A stretch of DNA of 35,521 nt from JACMNW01 sp043721855 (GCA_043721855.1 JAYSPY010000027.1:1-35521); one strand, 5' to 3'. Positions 15,403-23,541 are shown, counted from the first letter of the stretch. A program made the numbers and translations. The notes: generated by a model not told the origin, from the letters alone.

Positions 15403-16815
15403 TCAAACATTCCGTTGCCCATACGCGGCTAACGCACGCTCCCTGCCTTCAGATAGCGCGATGATTGGCTTTGGATAGGCCAACTTTGGGTCAAGACCCC
15501 AAGATTTGGGAACAGCCTCGTAAAACGCAAGCGCATCTGGCCCGGGATCACGCGAAAGTTCTGCGATAAACCGCTTGCGATAAATCGCTAAAGTATCAAA
15601 CTTTTCCGCCTGCGTCGCCGGGTTGAAAATCCGGAAATAAGGCGAGGCATCCGGGCCAGACCCTGCCGCCCATTGCCACCCCATCGCGTTGGACGCCGGA
15701 TCCCAATCGGTCAGACAGTCGGCAAACCAGTCAAGACCGACTTTCCAATCCGTCAACAAATGCTTGGTCAAATAGCTTGCCACAATCATCCGGCCCCGGT
15801 TGTGCATGGTGCCCGTCACATACATCTCGCGCATCGCGGCATCGACAAACGGTTCGCCCGTCATGCCGCGCCGCCAAAGTTCGGCGTCGGGATTATCGCC
15901 GCGCCACGGAAAAGCATCCCAATCGGGGCGCCAATTCGCGGTGGCGATATGCGGCGTATGGTGCATCAAATGATAGGCAAATTCACGCCAGATCAATTCC
16001 TTAAGATAGGTCTCGGCCCCAGCGCTGCCGCCCAGCCAAACCCGCATCGCTGCATGCCACACATGGCGCGGGCCAATTTCACCCAAGGCCAGGTTTTGCG
16101 ACAGGCCTGATGTGCCAACGCGGTCGGGCAGATTGCGCGCATCGGAATAGTGGTCAACCGGCCCGTCCAGAAACCTATCCAGCTTGGCCATTGCCGCAGC
16201 TTCGCCCACGCATTGATAGGGCCGAACCACCGCAGCACCGCGCTGCATCGCGTGGCCCAATTGCCAATCCGCCAACCTGTCAGTGGCTGGCCACGCGTCT
16301 GGCCCCCGCAACGCAAGTGGCGCAGCCACAGCCGCCGCCACATTGCGGTCCTTCACCGCGCGCCAAAACGGCGTGTAAACCCGGTAAAACCCGCCTTGCC
16401 CGGTTTCCACCGTCCACGGCTCGTGCAGCAAATGCCCTGCAAAACTTTCCGCCCCAAGGCCACGCGCGCGCAAAGCCGCCTTGACCCCAGCATCCCGCGC
16501 CTTCGCCGCCGGGTCATAAAGCCGCGACCACATCAGCCCGCCCGCCCCCGTTTCGGCCAGCAGCGCGTCAATCACCGCCAGCGCGGGCCCCCGCCGAAAG
16601 ATCAGCCTACTGCCCAAACTTGCCAGCCGTCCGGCAAATTGATCCAGCGAAAGCCCCAGACGCCATTTGGCCGCAGCACCCAACGCCTCGGTTTCGGGAT
16701 CAAGAATGAACACTGGGATCAGGGGCCGCCCGGTCGCCACCGCTGCCGTTAACATCGGGTGGTCAGACAGCCGCAAATCGCGCCGAAACCAAAGCAGAAG
16801 GGGCGTATCGTTCAT
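15403..16815 (-). CDS. phrA: Deoxyribodipyrimidine photolyase (class I CPD photolyase/cryptochrome family)
   Basis: A 470-residue flavoprotein that repairs UV-induced pyrimidine dimers with blue light. The N-terminal Rossmann domain begins LLLWFRRDLRLSDHPML, with FILDPETEALGAA for the antenna site. The C-terminal FAD domain carries YLKELIWREFAYHLM, MREMYVTGTMHNRGRMIVAS and DWDPASNAMGWQWAAGSGPD, the most conserved blocks of the family, including the Asn and Trp residues near FAD. It is the first gene of the phrA-cfa-trgA-trgB run and has an RpoE-like promoter 27 bp upstream of the start codon. The ribosome binding site is weak. Confidence 0.93.
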   Translation of the reverse strand: MNDTPLLLWFRRDLRLSDHPMLTAAVATGRPLIPVFILDPETEALGAAAKWRLGLSLDQFAGRLASLGSRLIFRRGPALAVIDALLAETGAGGLMWSRLYDPAAKARDAGVKAALRARGLGAESFAGHLLHEPWTVETGQGGFYRVYTPFWRAVKDRNVAAAVAAPLALRGPDAWPATDRLADWQLGHAMQRGAAVVRPYQCVGEAAAMAKLDRFLDGPVDHYSDARNLPDRVGTSGLSQNLALGEIGPRHVWHAAMRVWLGGSAGAETYLKELIWREFAYHLMHHTPHIATANWRPDWDAFPWRGDNPDAELWRRGMTGEPFVDAAMREMYVTGTMHNRGRMIVASYLTKHLLTDWKVGLDWFADCLTDWDPASNAMGWQWAAGSGPDASPYFRIFNPATQAEKFDTLAIYRKRFIAELSRDPGPDALAFYEAVPKSWGLDPKLAYPKPIIALSEGRERALAAYGQRNV

Positions 16816-16842
16816 GGGGACCCATCATTTACCTGAGTGCAC

Positions 16843-16872
16843 ATATTACGAAGCGCCGCCCCCTGCGGATCA
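16843..16872 (-). promoter_or_regulatory. Candidate RpoE (sigma-E/ChrR) promoter of the photolyase operon
   Basis: On the minus strand TGATCC (16867-16872) is followed after 18 bp by TAATAT (16843-16848), ending 27 bp before the photolyase ATG. From memory, promoters of the R. sphaeroides RpoE singlet-oxygen regulon have a TGATCC -35 element and a TAA-type -10 element, and the photolyase gene is a classical target there. The match plus the gene identity makes this a good candidate. Confidence 0.6.
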
Positions 16873-16927
16873 CTGCACCGATTTCATTTCGGCACAAATA
16901 TCCTCGGGGGGGTGAATTGGCGCAGCC

Positions 16928-16952
16928 AGAGGGGGGGCAGACAGCCCCCTCT
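16928..16952 (-). terminator. GC-rich hairpin after the VC1184-type gene
   Basis: AGAGGGGG and CCCCCTCT arms enclose a short loop, 9 bp beyond the stop of the PLP protein gene at 16962. It lacks a T run on the minus strand, so it is a weak terminator candidate. It also separates this gene from the photolyase promoter. Confidence 0.4.
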
Positions 16953-16961
16953 TTGCCCAGA

Positions 16962-18197
16962 TCACAACTCCACATCCAATGCCTTGATCAGACGCGACAC
17001 ATCATCGGCGCTGGTATAGTGCACCAAGCTCATCCGCAAAACGCCAAGGTCCAGATCTACGCCCATCGCCTGCAACGGGCGCACGGCATAAAAATCGCCG
17101 CCCCAACAGTTGATGCCATGCCTGACCAAGCGCTCGGCCACAGGTTCTGCAGCACCGTGCAGCGCTACCGCTACTGTCGGCGCGCGGTCTTTGGCGTGGC
17201 GTGGCCCGATCAGGCGCAGATCATTGCGCGCCGCCAGATAATCCAGCAACGGCTGCGTCACCGCAATTTCCTGATCCCGCATCAGATCATGCACGGCTGT
17301 ATTGCGCACACCCGGCGTCGCATCGCCCACCCCAAAGTGCCGCGCATAAAGGGCATCGACATAATCCGCCATGCCCGCACAGGCGGCAATTTGCGCATGA
17401 TCCGGCCCCGATGGCGTGAACCGTTTGTACAGCGTGCCCGCATTGAACCAATGCCCTTGTGCCGGCAAAACTTCGCCAAACTTGCGGGTGATCGTCATGA
17501 TGCCCTGATGCGGGCCGTAGGTTTTATAGGCCGAAAACAGATACACATCCGCCCCAAGCCCGCGCACATCTGGCAAGCCATGCGGCGCATAGCTGACACC
17601 GTCGACGCAGGTATAGCCGCCCGCCGCCCGCACCATGGCGCAAATTTCGGCCACCGGATTGATCTCTGCCACCACGTTGGAGCAATGTGGAAAACACACC
17701 AGCCGCACGCGACCATCGTCCAGCAGGGCCGCCAAGTCGCCCAAATCCAGATGCCCGGTTTCCCGGTCAACGCACCATTCGCGCAGCTCGATGCCCGCAT
17801 CCGCCAACCGCCGCCATACGCCGGAATTCGCCTCGTGGTCCTGATTGGTGACCACAACCGCGCCGCCATCCGCCAGCAGCCATTGCCGCACCGCCTGCGC
17901 CAACACATAAGTATTAGTGCTGGTCGATGGACCAAAAGACAACTCGTCGGTGTCCACCCCCATCAGGGCCGCAAGGCGCACCCGCGCTTCGTCCATTTCC
18001 TCGCCACCGGCCTTTGCCGCCGGATAGGCTGCATAGGGCTGCACTTTGCGTTCCGTGTAAAACCTGTGCAGCCGGTCCACCACCTGCCTGCACGGATAAG
18101 ACCCGCCCGCGTTTTCAAAAAACGCCTGACCCGTGGTCAAAGGCGCTTCAAACGCCGGAAATTGCGCGCGCACGAAATCAAGATCAAGTGTGGTCAT
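16962..18197 (-). CDS. Cysteine-desulfurase-like class V aminotransferase (VC1184 subfamily)
   Basis: A fold-type I PLP protein of 411 residues. The N-terminus DLDFVRAQFPAFEA, the EMDEARVRLAALMG block and FGPSTSTNTYVLAQAV are typical of the VC1184-type branch of desulfurase-like proteins. Lys225 in FSAYKTYGPHQG should bind PLP, and CVDGVSYAPHGLPDV supplies the cofactor Asp. I do not see the mobile catalytic-Cys loop of IscS, so desulfurase activity is uncertain. No Fe-S assembly genes are nearby. ATG 18197 is chosen because AAAGGCGG precedes it; a second in-frame ATG lies at 18215. The gene stands alone, with a 223-bp gap to the acuI-like gene upstream. Confidence 0.85.
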   Translation of the reverse strand: MTTLDLDFVRAQFPAFEAPLTTGQAFFENAGGSYPCRQVVDRLHRFYTERKVQPYAAYPAAKAGGEEMDEARVRLAALMGVDTDELSFGPSTSTNTYVLAQAVRQWLLADGGAVVVTNQDHEANSGVWRRLADAGIELREWCVDRETGHLDLGDLAALLDDGRVRLVCFPHCSNVVAEINPVAEICAMVRAAGGYTCVDGVSYAPHGLPDVRGLGADVYLFSAYKTYGPHQGIMTITRKFGEVLPAQGHWFNAGTLYKRFTPSGPDHAQIAACAGMADYVDALYARHFGVGDATPGVRNTAVHDLMRDQEIAVTQPLLDYLAARNDLRLIGPRHAKDRAPTVAVALHGAAEPVAERLVRHGINCWGGDFYAVRPLQAMGVDLDLGVLRMSLVHYTSADDVSRLIKALDVEL

Positions 18198-18420
18198 TCT
18201 ATCCGCCTTTTGCATGAAACCCCTGACACCAACACGGGCACCGACCCTGCCGGAGTGGCAGCAATCCCCGAGCCACGACAGGTCTTCCCGCCGAGCCGAT
18301 GATGTCTTTGCAAACGCGAAAGGTCACAGGCAGACTTCGGCACGGCCAAGCAGCCACGCGCCAAAATCATCGCCACGTTAGCCGCGCATTTTCGCCGCGT
18401 AAAGATGTGCGCCGCAAGAT

Positions 18421-19413
18421 TTAAGCGTTCACATCCACCACAACCCGGCCCTGCACCTCACCGCGCAGGATCGCGGCACCAAGGTCTGGCAAATCCGCAA
18501 GTGATGCCATTTTGACCATCGCCTCCAGCTTTGCCATCGGCAAATCCCGCGCAATACGCTCCCAAGCGGCAACGCGGCGCGTATAGGGCACAAACACCGA
18601 ATTGATCCCCAGCAAGTTTACGCCGCGCAACAAGAACGGTATAACAGATGCCGGCAAATCGGCACCCCCGGCAAGTCCCACCGCCGCCACGCTGGCATCC
18701 ATTTTCATTTGCCCCAGAATGCGTGCCAGCATGGCACCACCCACGGCATCAATGCAGCCCGCCCAGGCCTCTGCTTCCAGGGGCCGTTTCACAGTGTCTG
18801 CCAGATCGGCCCGTGGCACGATCCGCGCCGCGCCCAAATTGCGCAAATAGCCGCTCGTTTCTGGCCGCCCGGTGACTGCCGCCACAGAATAACCAAGCTG
18901 CGCCAATATTGCGACAGCCACAGACCCGACGCCGCCCGCAGCACCAGTGACCAGAACCTCGCCCTTTTCCGGTGTCAGGCCATGGTCTTCCAACGCCATC
19001 ACCGCCAGCATCGACGTAAACCCCGCCGTGCCCACTGCCATGGCTTGTTTCGTCGAAATTGACGCTGGCAACGGCACCAACCAATCCGCTTTGACCCGTG
19101 CCCGCGTGGCATAGCCGCCCCAATGCGCCTCGCCGACGCGCCAACCGGTGAGCACAACCCTGTCACCGGGCTTGTAGCGCGCATCGTCAGACGAAAGCAC
19201 ACGGCCCGCAAAATCGATGCCAGGAACATGCGGATAAGTGCGCACCAAGCCACCGCCCGGCCCAATGCACAGCCCGTCCTTATAGTTCAGCGTCGAGTAT
19301 TCCACCGCAACTGTAACGTCGCCTGCAGGCAGGCGGTCCTCGGGCAGATTCTGAACCAAGGCATGGGTAACCCCCGCGCCGTCTTTTTCAACCACCAACG
19401 CTTTGAACATCAT
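18421..19413 (-). CDS. acuI: Acrylyl-CoA reductase-like MDR protein (AcuI/YhdH)
   Basis: A 330-residue zinc-free medium-chain dehydrogenase/reductase. The N-terminal part reads FKALVVEKDGAG, STLNYKDGLCI and PHVPGIDFAGRVL. The nucleotide site LVTGAAGGVGSVAVAILAQL and the C-terminal GRVVVDVNA complete the YhdH/AcuI pattern. AcuI reduces acryloyl-CoA to propionyl-CoA with NADPH. In marine Rhodobacteraceae this serves DMSP breakdown and detoxification of acrylate. No dmdA, dddL or acuR is in the window, so the DMSP link is by family only. It follows the DinB-family gene by 6 bp and is probably co-transcribed with it. Confidence 0.85.
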   Translation of the reverse strand: MMFKALVVEKDGAGVTHALVQNLPEDRLPAGDVTVAVEYSTLNYKDGLCIGPGGGLVRTYPHVPGIDFAGRVLSSDDARYKPGDRVVLTGWRVGEAHWGGYATRARVKADWLVPLPASISTKQAMAVGTAGFTSMLAVMALEDHGLTPEKGEVLVTGAAGGVGSVAVAILAQLGYSVAAVTGRPETSGYLRNLGAARIVPRADLADTVKRPLEAEAWAGCIDAVGGAMLARILGQMKMDASVAAVGLAGGADLPASVIPFLLRGVNLLGINSVFVPYTRRVAAWERIARDLPMAKLEAMVKMASLADLPDLGAAILRGEVQGRVVVDVNA

Positions 19414-19419
19414 TGTCGT

Positions 19420-19926
19420 CTACTCCAACAAATCGGGCATCAAGAACAAGGCCGGGTCTTCGATGACCGCGCCCGCGGCCCCCAGCAATGCATGCACCAT
19501 GCCCCGGTGATGCGCCTGCTGCACAAAGAAATGCGTGACACAGATTTCGATTGGCCGAGACACATGGCGTTCGGCGGATTTCGACATCCAAAACAATTCA
19601 CCCTCCAGAGACGCTGCGTCAAGGGTCGATGCCCAATCCAATATTCGCGTATCTGTCTGCGTCCGTTCTGCCCGGTACATTTGCCAATCACGAAACTGGA
19701 TGGCGCTGCTGGAAAGCGGCCCGCCGGGGGCCACCCCGCCATCAAACCGTGCCATCCAAATCCTGTCTGTCCACAACAGGTGCGACAAGATGCCCGAAAT
19801 CGACCCCGGCGCATCCTTGTCTTGCTGTCGCACAACCGGCCCCAAGGGGTCTGCCGCCGCTATGATCGCGCGGTTTTGCCACAGGTTATATCGCGCCATC
19901 GTCTGGCACCAATCCGGGCCAATCAC
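19420..19926 (-). CDS. DinB-family protein
   Basis: About 168 residues forming a four-helix DinB/YfiT-like bundle. TMARYNLWQNRAIIAAAD is the typical first helix, ISGILSHLLWTDRIWMARF carries the first metal His, and VTHFFVQQAHHRGMVHALL carries the paired histidines. Together they form the usual three-His metal site. Members are putative metal-dependent transferases, often with thiols as cofactor, but this one's reaction is unknown. The start is unclear: GTG 19926 fits the family's N-terminus, while the frame is open to TTG 19947, and neither has a good ribosome binding site. It is the first gene ahead of acuI. Confidence 0.8.
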   Translation of the reverse strand: MIGPDWCQTMARYNLWQNRAIIAAADPLGPVVRQQDKDAPGSISGILSHLLWTDRIWMARFDGGVAPGGPLSSSAIQFRDWQMYRAERTQTDTRILDWASTLDAASLEGELFWMSKSAERHVSRPIEICVTHFFVQQAHHRGMVHALLGAAGAVIEDPALFLMPDLLE

Positions 19927-20053
19927 GACTGACTCGTATTCAAGCAATCACGCAATCCGTCGCCTATCAATATAACGACTGTCGCAATCGTTTCGCGCCG
20001 CATCATGCAGTTCCCTTGTCACACCCATTCGTCTCACCATCCTTAATAGGTGG

Positions 20054-20082
20054 TTGAGCAAGCGCCAACGCTAATCTAGCGT
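20054..20082 (+). promoter_or_regulatory. Possible promoter of the PotD-like gene
   Basis: TTGAGC (20054-20059) and TAGCGT (20077-20082) are 17 bp apart in the 216-bp gap before the binding-protein gene. The -10 overlaps a small palindrome, CGCTAATCTAGCG. The match is only moderate. Confidence 0.3.
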
Positions 20083-20142
20083 AGCATCACTGTGCGGACT
20101 CCTTGGGGGGGGTTGCCGCGATAAAACCTTGCAGGAGCAAAA

Positions 20143-21195
20143 ATGAAAAAAACCACTCTCCTTATGGCCAGCGCAGTCGCGGCAATGTCCCTGTCTGCGC
20201 CCGCTTTTGCCGCTGATCCAGATCTGACCGTGTTCGACTGGGCAGGATGGGAACTGCCCGGGCTGAATACGGCCTATGTCGCAAAAAATGGCGATATGCC
20301 GACCTATTCCTTTTTTGCAGACGATGACGAGGCGTTTCAGAAAGTCTCGTCCGGCTTCAAAGCCGACATCACCCACCCTTGTTCGCAGATGATCCCGAAA
20401 TACCGCGCTGCTGGCCTGATTGAGCCGTGGGATGTCAGCAAGATACCGGAATACGCCAATATCGCGCCGCGCATGTTGGCCTCAACAGACTTCGTCGACG
20501 ATCAGGGCGTCTGGTTCTTGCCTACGGATTACGCCTTTACGGCGATTGCCTACAACACCGATACCGTTCCCGTCGAAGATGTGGCGTCGCTGAACGTGTT
20601 CCTTGACCCGAAATACAAGGATCGTATTTCGCTTCCCGACAACACAGATGATGTCTGGACCCTGGCCCTGCTGGCAACCGGTGTCAGCGATTGGACCAAT
20701 GTGTCCGAAGATCAATTCGCCGCCGCCGCCGCCTGGCTGCGTGAGGCGCACCAAAACGTGCGCGCCTACTGGTCGGACCCATCGCAACTGACCCAGCTAA
20801 TAGCATCGGGCGAGGTGCAGGTGGCATGGTCGTGGAATGATTCCGTGGCACTTCTGCGATCCGAAAAATTTCCGGTCGGCTTTAACCGGCAGCCTGCCGA
20901 AGGTGTCACAACGTGGTTCTGCGGCCTGGTCAACATGAAAGATGCGCCTGGCAGCGAAGAAAAAGCGTATGACTTTGCCAATTCGTTACTGTCACAAGAC
21001 AGCTCGCAAGTGTTGCTTGACAGCTTTGGCTATGCCCATTCCAATGATGCCGGGATGGCAAAGCTTGATCCCGCCGCGCTGGAAGCGGCAGGTGTCAGCC
21101 CGATCACGTCCACCTTGCTGCCGCAGGTGCCAATCGCGACCGAAATGCGCGATCGGATGCTGGCCGAGTTTGAAGATATCAAAGCAGGCTTCTGA
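20143..21195 (+). CDS. Periplasmic polyamine-type ABC binding protein (PotD/PotF-like), orphan
   Basis: A 350-residue extracytoplasmic solute-binding protein. The signal peptide is clear: MKKTTLLMASAVAAMSLSAP, with cleavage after AFA. The mature part starts ADPDLTVFDWAGWELP and carries family blocks HPCSQMIPKYRAAGLIEPWD, YNTDTVPVEDV and VAWSWNDSVALL. GCAGGAG upstream of ATG fits the start. No permease or ATPase gene accompanies it, and a strong terminator follows, so it is monocistronic. It may serve a transporter encoded elsewhere. Ligands of the family include putrescine and spermidine, but the binding-site residues are not diagnostic here. Confidence 0.87.
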   Translation: MKKTTLLMASAVAAMSLSAPAFAADPDLTVFDWAGWELPGLNTAYVAKNGDMPTYSFFADDDEAFQKVSSGFKADITHPCSQMIPKYRAAGLIEPWDVSKIPEYANIAPRMLASTDFVDDQGVWFLPTDYAFTAIAYNTDTVPVEDVASLNVFLDPKYKDRISLPDNTDDVWTLALLATGVSDWTNVSEDQFAAAAAWLREAHQNVRAYWSDPSQLTQLIASGEVQVAWSWNDSVALLRSEKFPVGFNRQPAEGVTTWFCGLVNMKDAPGSEEKAYDFANSLLSQDSSQVLLDSFGYAHSNDAGMAKLDPAALEAAGVSPITSTLLPQVPIATEMRDRMLAEFEDIKAGF

Positions 21196-21218
21196 ACTCT
21201 GACTTAACGCTGTCGGAC

Positions 21219-21249
21219 AAGCCCGCGCACCGTTTTGCGCGGGCTTTTT
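21219..21249 (+). terminator. Rho-independent terminator of the PotD-like gene
   Basis: AAGCCCGCGC (21219-21228) pairs with GCGCGGGCTT (21237-21246) and runs into TTTTT. This is a textbook stem and T tract, 23 bp after the stop codon. Confidence 0.9.
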
Positions 21250-21292
21250 GTTGGAAACGCGGCAGGATGCTGCATATTTCATACCGCAGACT

Positions 21293-21436
21293 TCAATCGC
21301 AAACCATGTGCCCGAACCGCTTGCAGCCCGGCCAGCCTGCGCCTATATTGATCATGTTCTGGGCAACCAGAAATATGGCGATAAACGCACCCATAATACG
21401 CGGCTCGGACCCGGGGGCGGTACCCGGCGACTCCAC
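21293..21436 (-). CDS. Possible 47-residue small membrane peptide
   Basis: A short frame on the minus strand from GTG 21436 to TGA 21293. AAGGAG lies 7 bp before the start, a near-ideal ribosome binding site. The peptide has a Pro/Gly-rich N-terminus (ESPGTAPGSEPR), one hydrophobic helix (IMGAFIAIFLVAQNMINIGA) and a basic tail with two Cys. I do not recognise a family. It could be a small membrane protein, a remnant of a larger one, or chance. It ends 44 bp from the terminator of the convergent PotD-like gene. Confidence 0.35.
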   Translation of the reverse strand: MESPGTAPGSEPRIMGAFIAIFLVAQNMINIGAGWPGCKRFGHMVCD

Positions 21437-21644
21437 CAGACTACTCCTTCATTGGGGGCGGATGGGGTCGAAATAGGATCGACGAACGTCTAAAGGGGCC
21501 AGCTTTTGCTCGGTAGGTACCACCGTTATCGGACCAAATGTACAGTTGCCAATGACAACCGTGCTCCGGCAATGGCGCTTGCAGCGTAAGCTGTTCGTGT
21601 CGCCGAAACTAAGTCCTTGCGCTTAGCAGCGTAAGGCGGGGCCC
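21437..21644. other. Intergenic region with a duplicated 15-bp motif
   Basis: No gene is visible. The sequence GCGCTTGCAGCGTAAG recurs with one inserted base as GCGCTTAGCAGCGTAAG about 43 bp further on. A GGCGGGGCCCGCC palindrome (21636-21648) adjoins the tandem repeats to the right. Confidence 0.4.
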
Positions 21645-21819
21645 GCCGGAGCCTGGCAACAGAATCCGGCACTTACACCTAAATCAGCGCAAAGGCTCCG
21701 GCAATCCAAGGTATCTGCGGAGTTTGGCAACAGAACCCGGCACTTACACCTAAATCAGCGCAAAGGCTCCGGCGTAACCCAGTGATCTGCTAAGCTTGGC
21801 CATAGAATCCGGCACTTAC
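21645..21819 (+). repeat. Three tandem units of a 71-72-bp repeat
   Basis: The core GGCAACAGAATCCGGCACTT starts at 21655. It recurs at 21726 with one change and, more altered, at 21798. In the first two units CACCTAAATCAGCGCAAAGG follows identically. Unit 1 is bounded by perfect 10-bp inverted repeats, GCCGGAGCCT (21645-21654) and AGGCTCCGGC (21693-21702). The third unit is cut off by the 3' end of the SGNH hydrolase gene. On the minus strand the repeat reads TTCTGTTGCCA, which resembles ends of IS6-family elements, but no transposase is present. Confidence 0.75.
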
Positions 21820-21827
21820 CCCGGCAA

Positions 21828-22532
21828 TCACGATCTGATCTTTTTCACGATCCGCGCGGCGATGCCAGCACTGCCCTTGATCGACGGATGGATCATGTCA
21901 CCAGTATGGAATGTTCTATCGCCAGTCGGCACCAGATCGGCCATTGGAACAAAGGACACACCCGTGCGGCCCTGCGCCATCTTGGCAAGCCTGCGATCCA
22001 GCTCGTTTCCCGCCGGTCTACAGGCCCGAATTGGCGATGGAATTCCCGGATTACGCAAATACCCGACGTAAATCACCTGTGCGCCGGTTTTGTGGATGTG
22101 TTCGACAAACGTCGGGATGGCCCCCTTCCGCCCGTCTTTTGACACCAGCCGGTCAAGCACCCTGTCACATTTCCCGCAGCCACAGCCGAACAGCAAATCA
22201 TTGCCGCCGCCATTCATCACCACCCAGTCCCAAGGTCCGGTGCGATACTGCTTGGTCAGACGCATCCCCAGGCTGCCTGAAATCGGCAACCCGTGGAAAT
22301 AGCGCGCGCCCGTCAGGGACCGATCCACCACCTTCGCCCCAAGTGTTGCTTCAATCGCGTCGGCCACTGAATTGCCAGTGCTGTTATTCCAAGCCATCAT
22401 GGAATCGCCCATCACCAGAATGCGCATATCCTGCGATTGCGCGTTTGCACCACCCGCAGAAAACAATATTAAAAGAAATAAAAACAGGGACTTCCGTACA
22501 ATCTGCATCCGTACAATCTGCATTTGCATCAT
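21828..22532 (-). CDS. Secreted SGNH/GDSL hydrolase
   Basis: A 234-residue protein with a signal peptide (KSLFLFLLILFSAGGANA) and a compact SGNH fold. Ser44 sits in MGDSMM (block I), the Gly block follows near YFHGLPISGSLG, and NGGGNDLLFG gives block III. Asp212 and His215 in GDMIHPS complete the triad. A CGCGKC cluster after block III is unusual and suggests disulfides or metal binding in the periplasm. Just after the start, a 15-bp duplication repeats the MQIVR codons twice. ATG 22532 has AAGG about 10 bp upstream. The natural substrate (acetyl or acyl ester) is unknown. Tandem repeats begin 9 bp beyond the stop. Confidence 0.85.
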   Translation of the reverse strand: MMQMQIVRMQIVRKSLFLFLLILFSAGGANAQSQDMRILVMGDSMMAWNNSTGNSVADAIEATLGAKVVDRSLTGARYFHGLPISGSLGMRLTKQYRTGPWDWVVMNGGGNDLLFGCGCGKCDRVLDRLVSKDGRKGAIPTFVEHIHKTGAQVIYVGYLRNPGIPSPIRACRPAGNELDRRLAKMAQGRTGVSFVPMADLVPTGDRTFHTGDMIHPSIKGSAGIAARIVKKIRS

Positions 22533-22824
22533 ACTCTTACCTTAAAATGGCATCCCTAGTCCTAATTGCTTGATATTACATTAAGCACGCAGTTCAAGCT
22601 ACGGCTATCAAACACGTCAATTTCGGCACGGTCGCAGGGACAGTTTTTCTGACCGCTGCGCCAGAGCGCCTGTCTTGACGATCAAATTGATGGCAACTGC
22701 AGACTGACCCCTTTGCTGGGTCACAGCGTGCGATGCAAAAAATCCAGATGAAGCGGACGCTGGAAAAGATGGCCTTGCGCTTAATGTTCTTGCCTAATCT
22801 TCCGCAACCGCCCAGCCTTTCGGC

Positions 22825-23475
22825 ATGTTGCGTCTTCTTTTCCTTTGTCTGTTGTTCACGCCACAGGCCAATGCCTGCGAAATCGCACTTTTGCTGTCCA
22901 TCGACATTTCCGGTTCCATCGACAAAGGCGAATATGCCATCCAGATTGAGGGTTTGGCCCTTGCGCTGCAAGAACCGGCCATCGTCGACTCGCTGGTTGC
23001 TGGCCAGATGGCGCTGGCGGTGGTGCATTGGTCTGGCATCGACCGGCAGGCGCTTGTGCTGCCTTGGCAGCGGATGCAATCTCCGTCCGATGTCGCCCGA
23101 TTTGCCGCCACCGTAGCCGCACAATCCCGGACATTTTCCGCGTCAGATACCGCCGTCGGACAAGCGATAGATTTCTCCGCCGCCCAATTCACCGCGGTGC
23201 CCGATTGCAAACGCAAAGTCATCGACATATCCGGCGACGGCCCGGAAAATTCCGGCTTCACCGATGCCGCCGCCCGCGCACGAACCCATGATCTGGGCAT
23301 CGAGATCAACGCGATTGCGATCGAGGATGCAGGCCGAAGCGACCCTGTCACGCGCTATTATCAAAAATGGGTCATCACGAAAGGCGGCTTTGTGATCACT
23401 GCGCGCGGACTGGCGGATTACCCCCGCGCGATGCGCGAGAAACTGCTGCGAGAGGTCTCAAAGCTGATCGGATAG
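22825..23475 (+). CDS. DUF1194 protein, secreted von Willebrand factor A-like
   Basis: A 216-residue protein with a short signal peptide (MLRLLFLCLLFTPQANA). The vWA-type metal site is intact: DISGSI with Asp27, Ser29 and Ser31, then ASDTAVGQAIDF and IDISGDGPENSGF supplying the Thr and Asp. Length and motifs match DUF1194, a periplasmic vWA-like family common in Rhodobacteraceae. Such domains usually bind a protein partner through the metal ion, and no partner is recognisable here. The 292-bp gap before it contains no evident gene. A chrB remnant and chrA follow but probably belong to a separate unit. Confidence 0.85.
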   Translation: MLRLLFLCLLFTPQANACEIALLLSIDISGSIDKGEYAIQIEGLALALQEPAIVDSLVAGQMALAVVHWSGIDRQALVLPWQRMQSPSDVARFAATVAAQSRTFSASDTAVGQAIDFSAAQFTAVPDCKRKVIDISGDGPENSGFTDAAARARTHDLGIEINAIAIEDAGRSDPVTRYYQKWVITKGGFVITARGLADYPRAMREKLLREVSKLIG

Positions 23476-23541
23476 CATGGCGCTTGACGCCGCGCCTGCA
23501 TTTCCTTTACTGCCAACTTATGGGGTTCGCGGCCACCCCGT

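Noticed and set aside
16917..18302. Long plus-strand open frame (461 codons) opposite the VC1184-type gene
   Set aside because: It is antisense to a clear PLP enzyme. Its translation is rich in His, Arg, Gln and Pro with no domain, as expected for a shadow frame in GC-rich DNA. The same applies to the antisense frames over the aminotransferase, photolyase and P450 genes.
18198..18420. Possible cobalamin-type riboswitch upstream of the VC1184-type gene
   Set aside because: GGTGCC-, GCCACT- and ACCTGTC-like pieces occur on the minus strand, but in the wrong order and without a proper B12 box or receptor core.
21645..21819. CRISPR array or integron attC sites
   Set aside because: The repeats are 71-72 bp head-to-tail units without regular unique spacers. 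No cas or integron integrase gene is present, and the core lacks the paired RYYYAAC/GTTRRRY boxes of attC.
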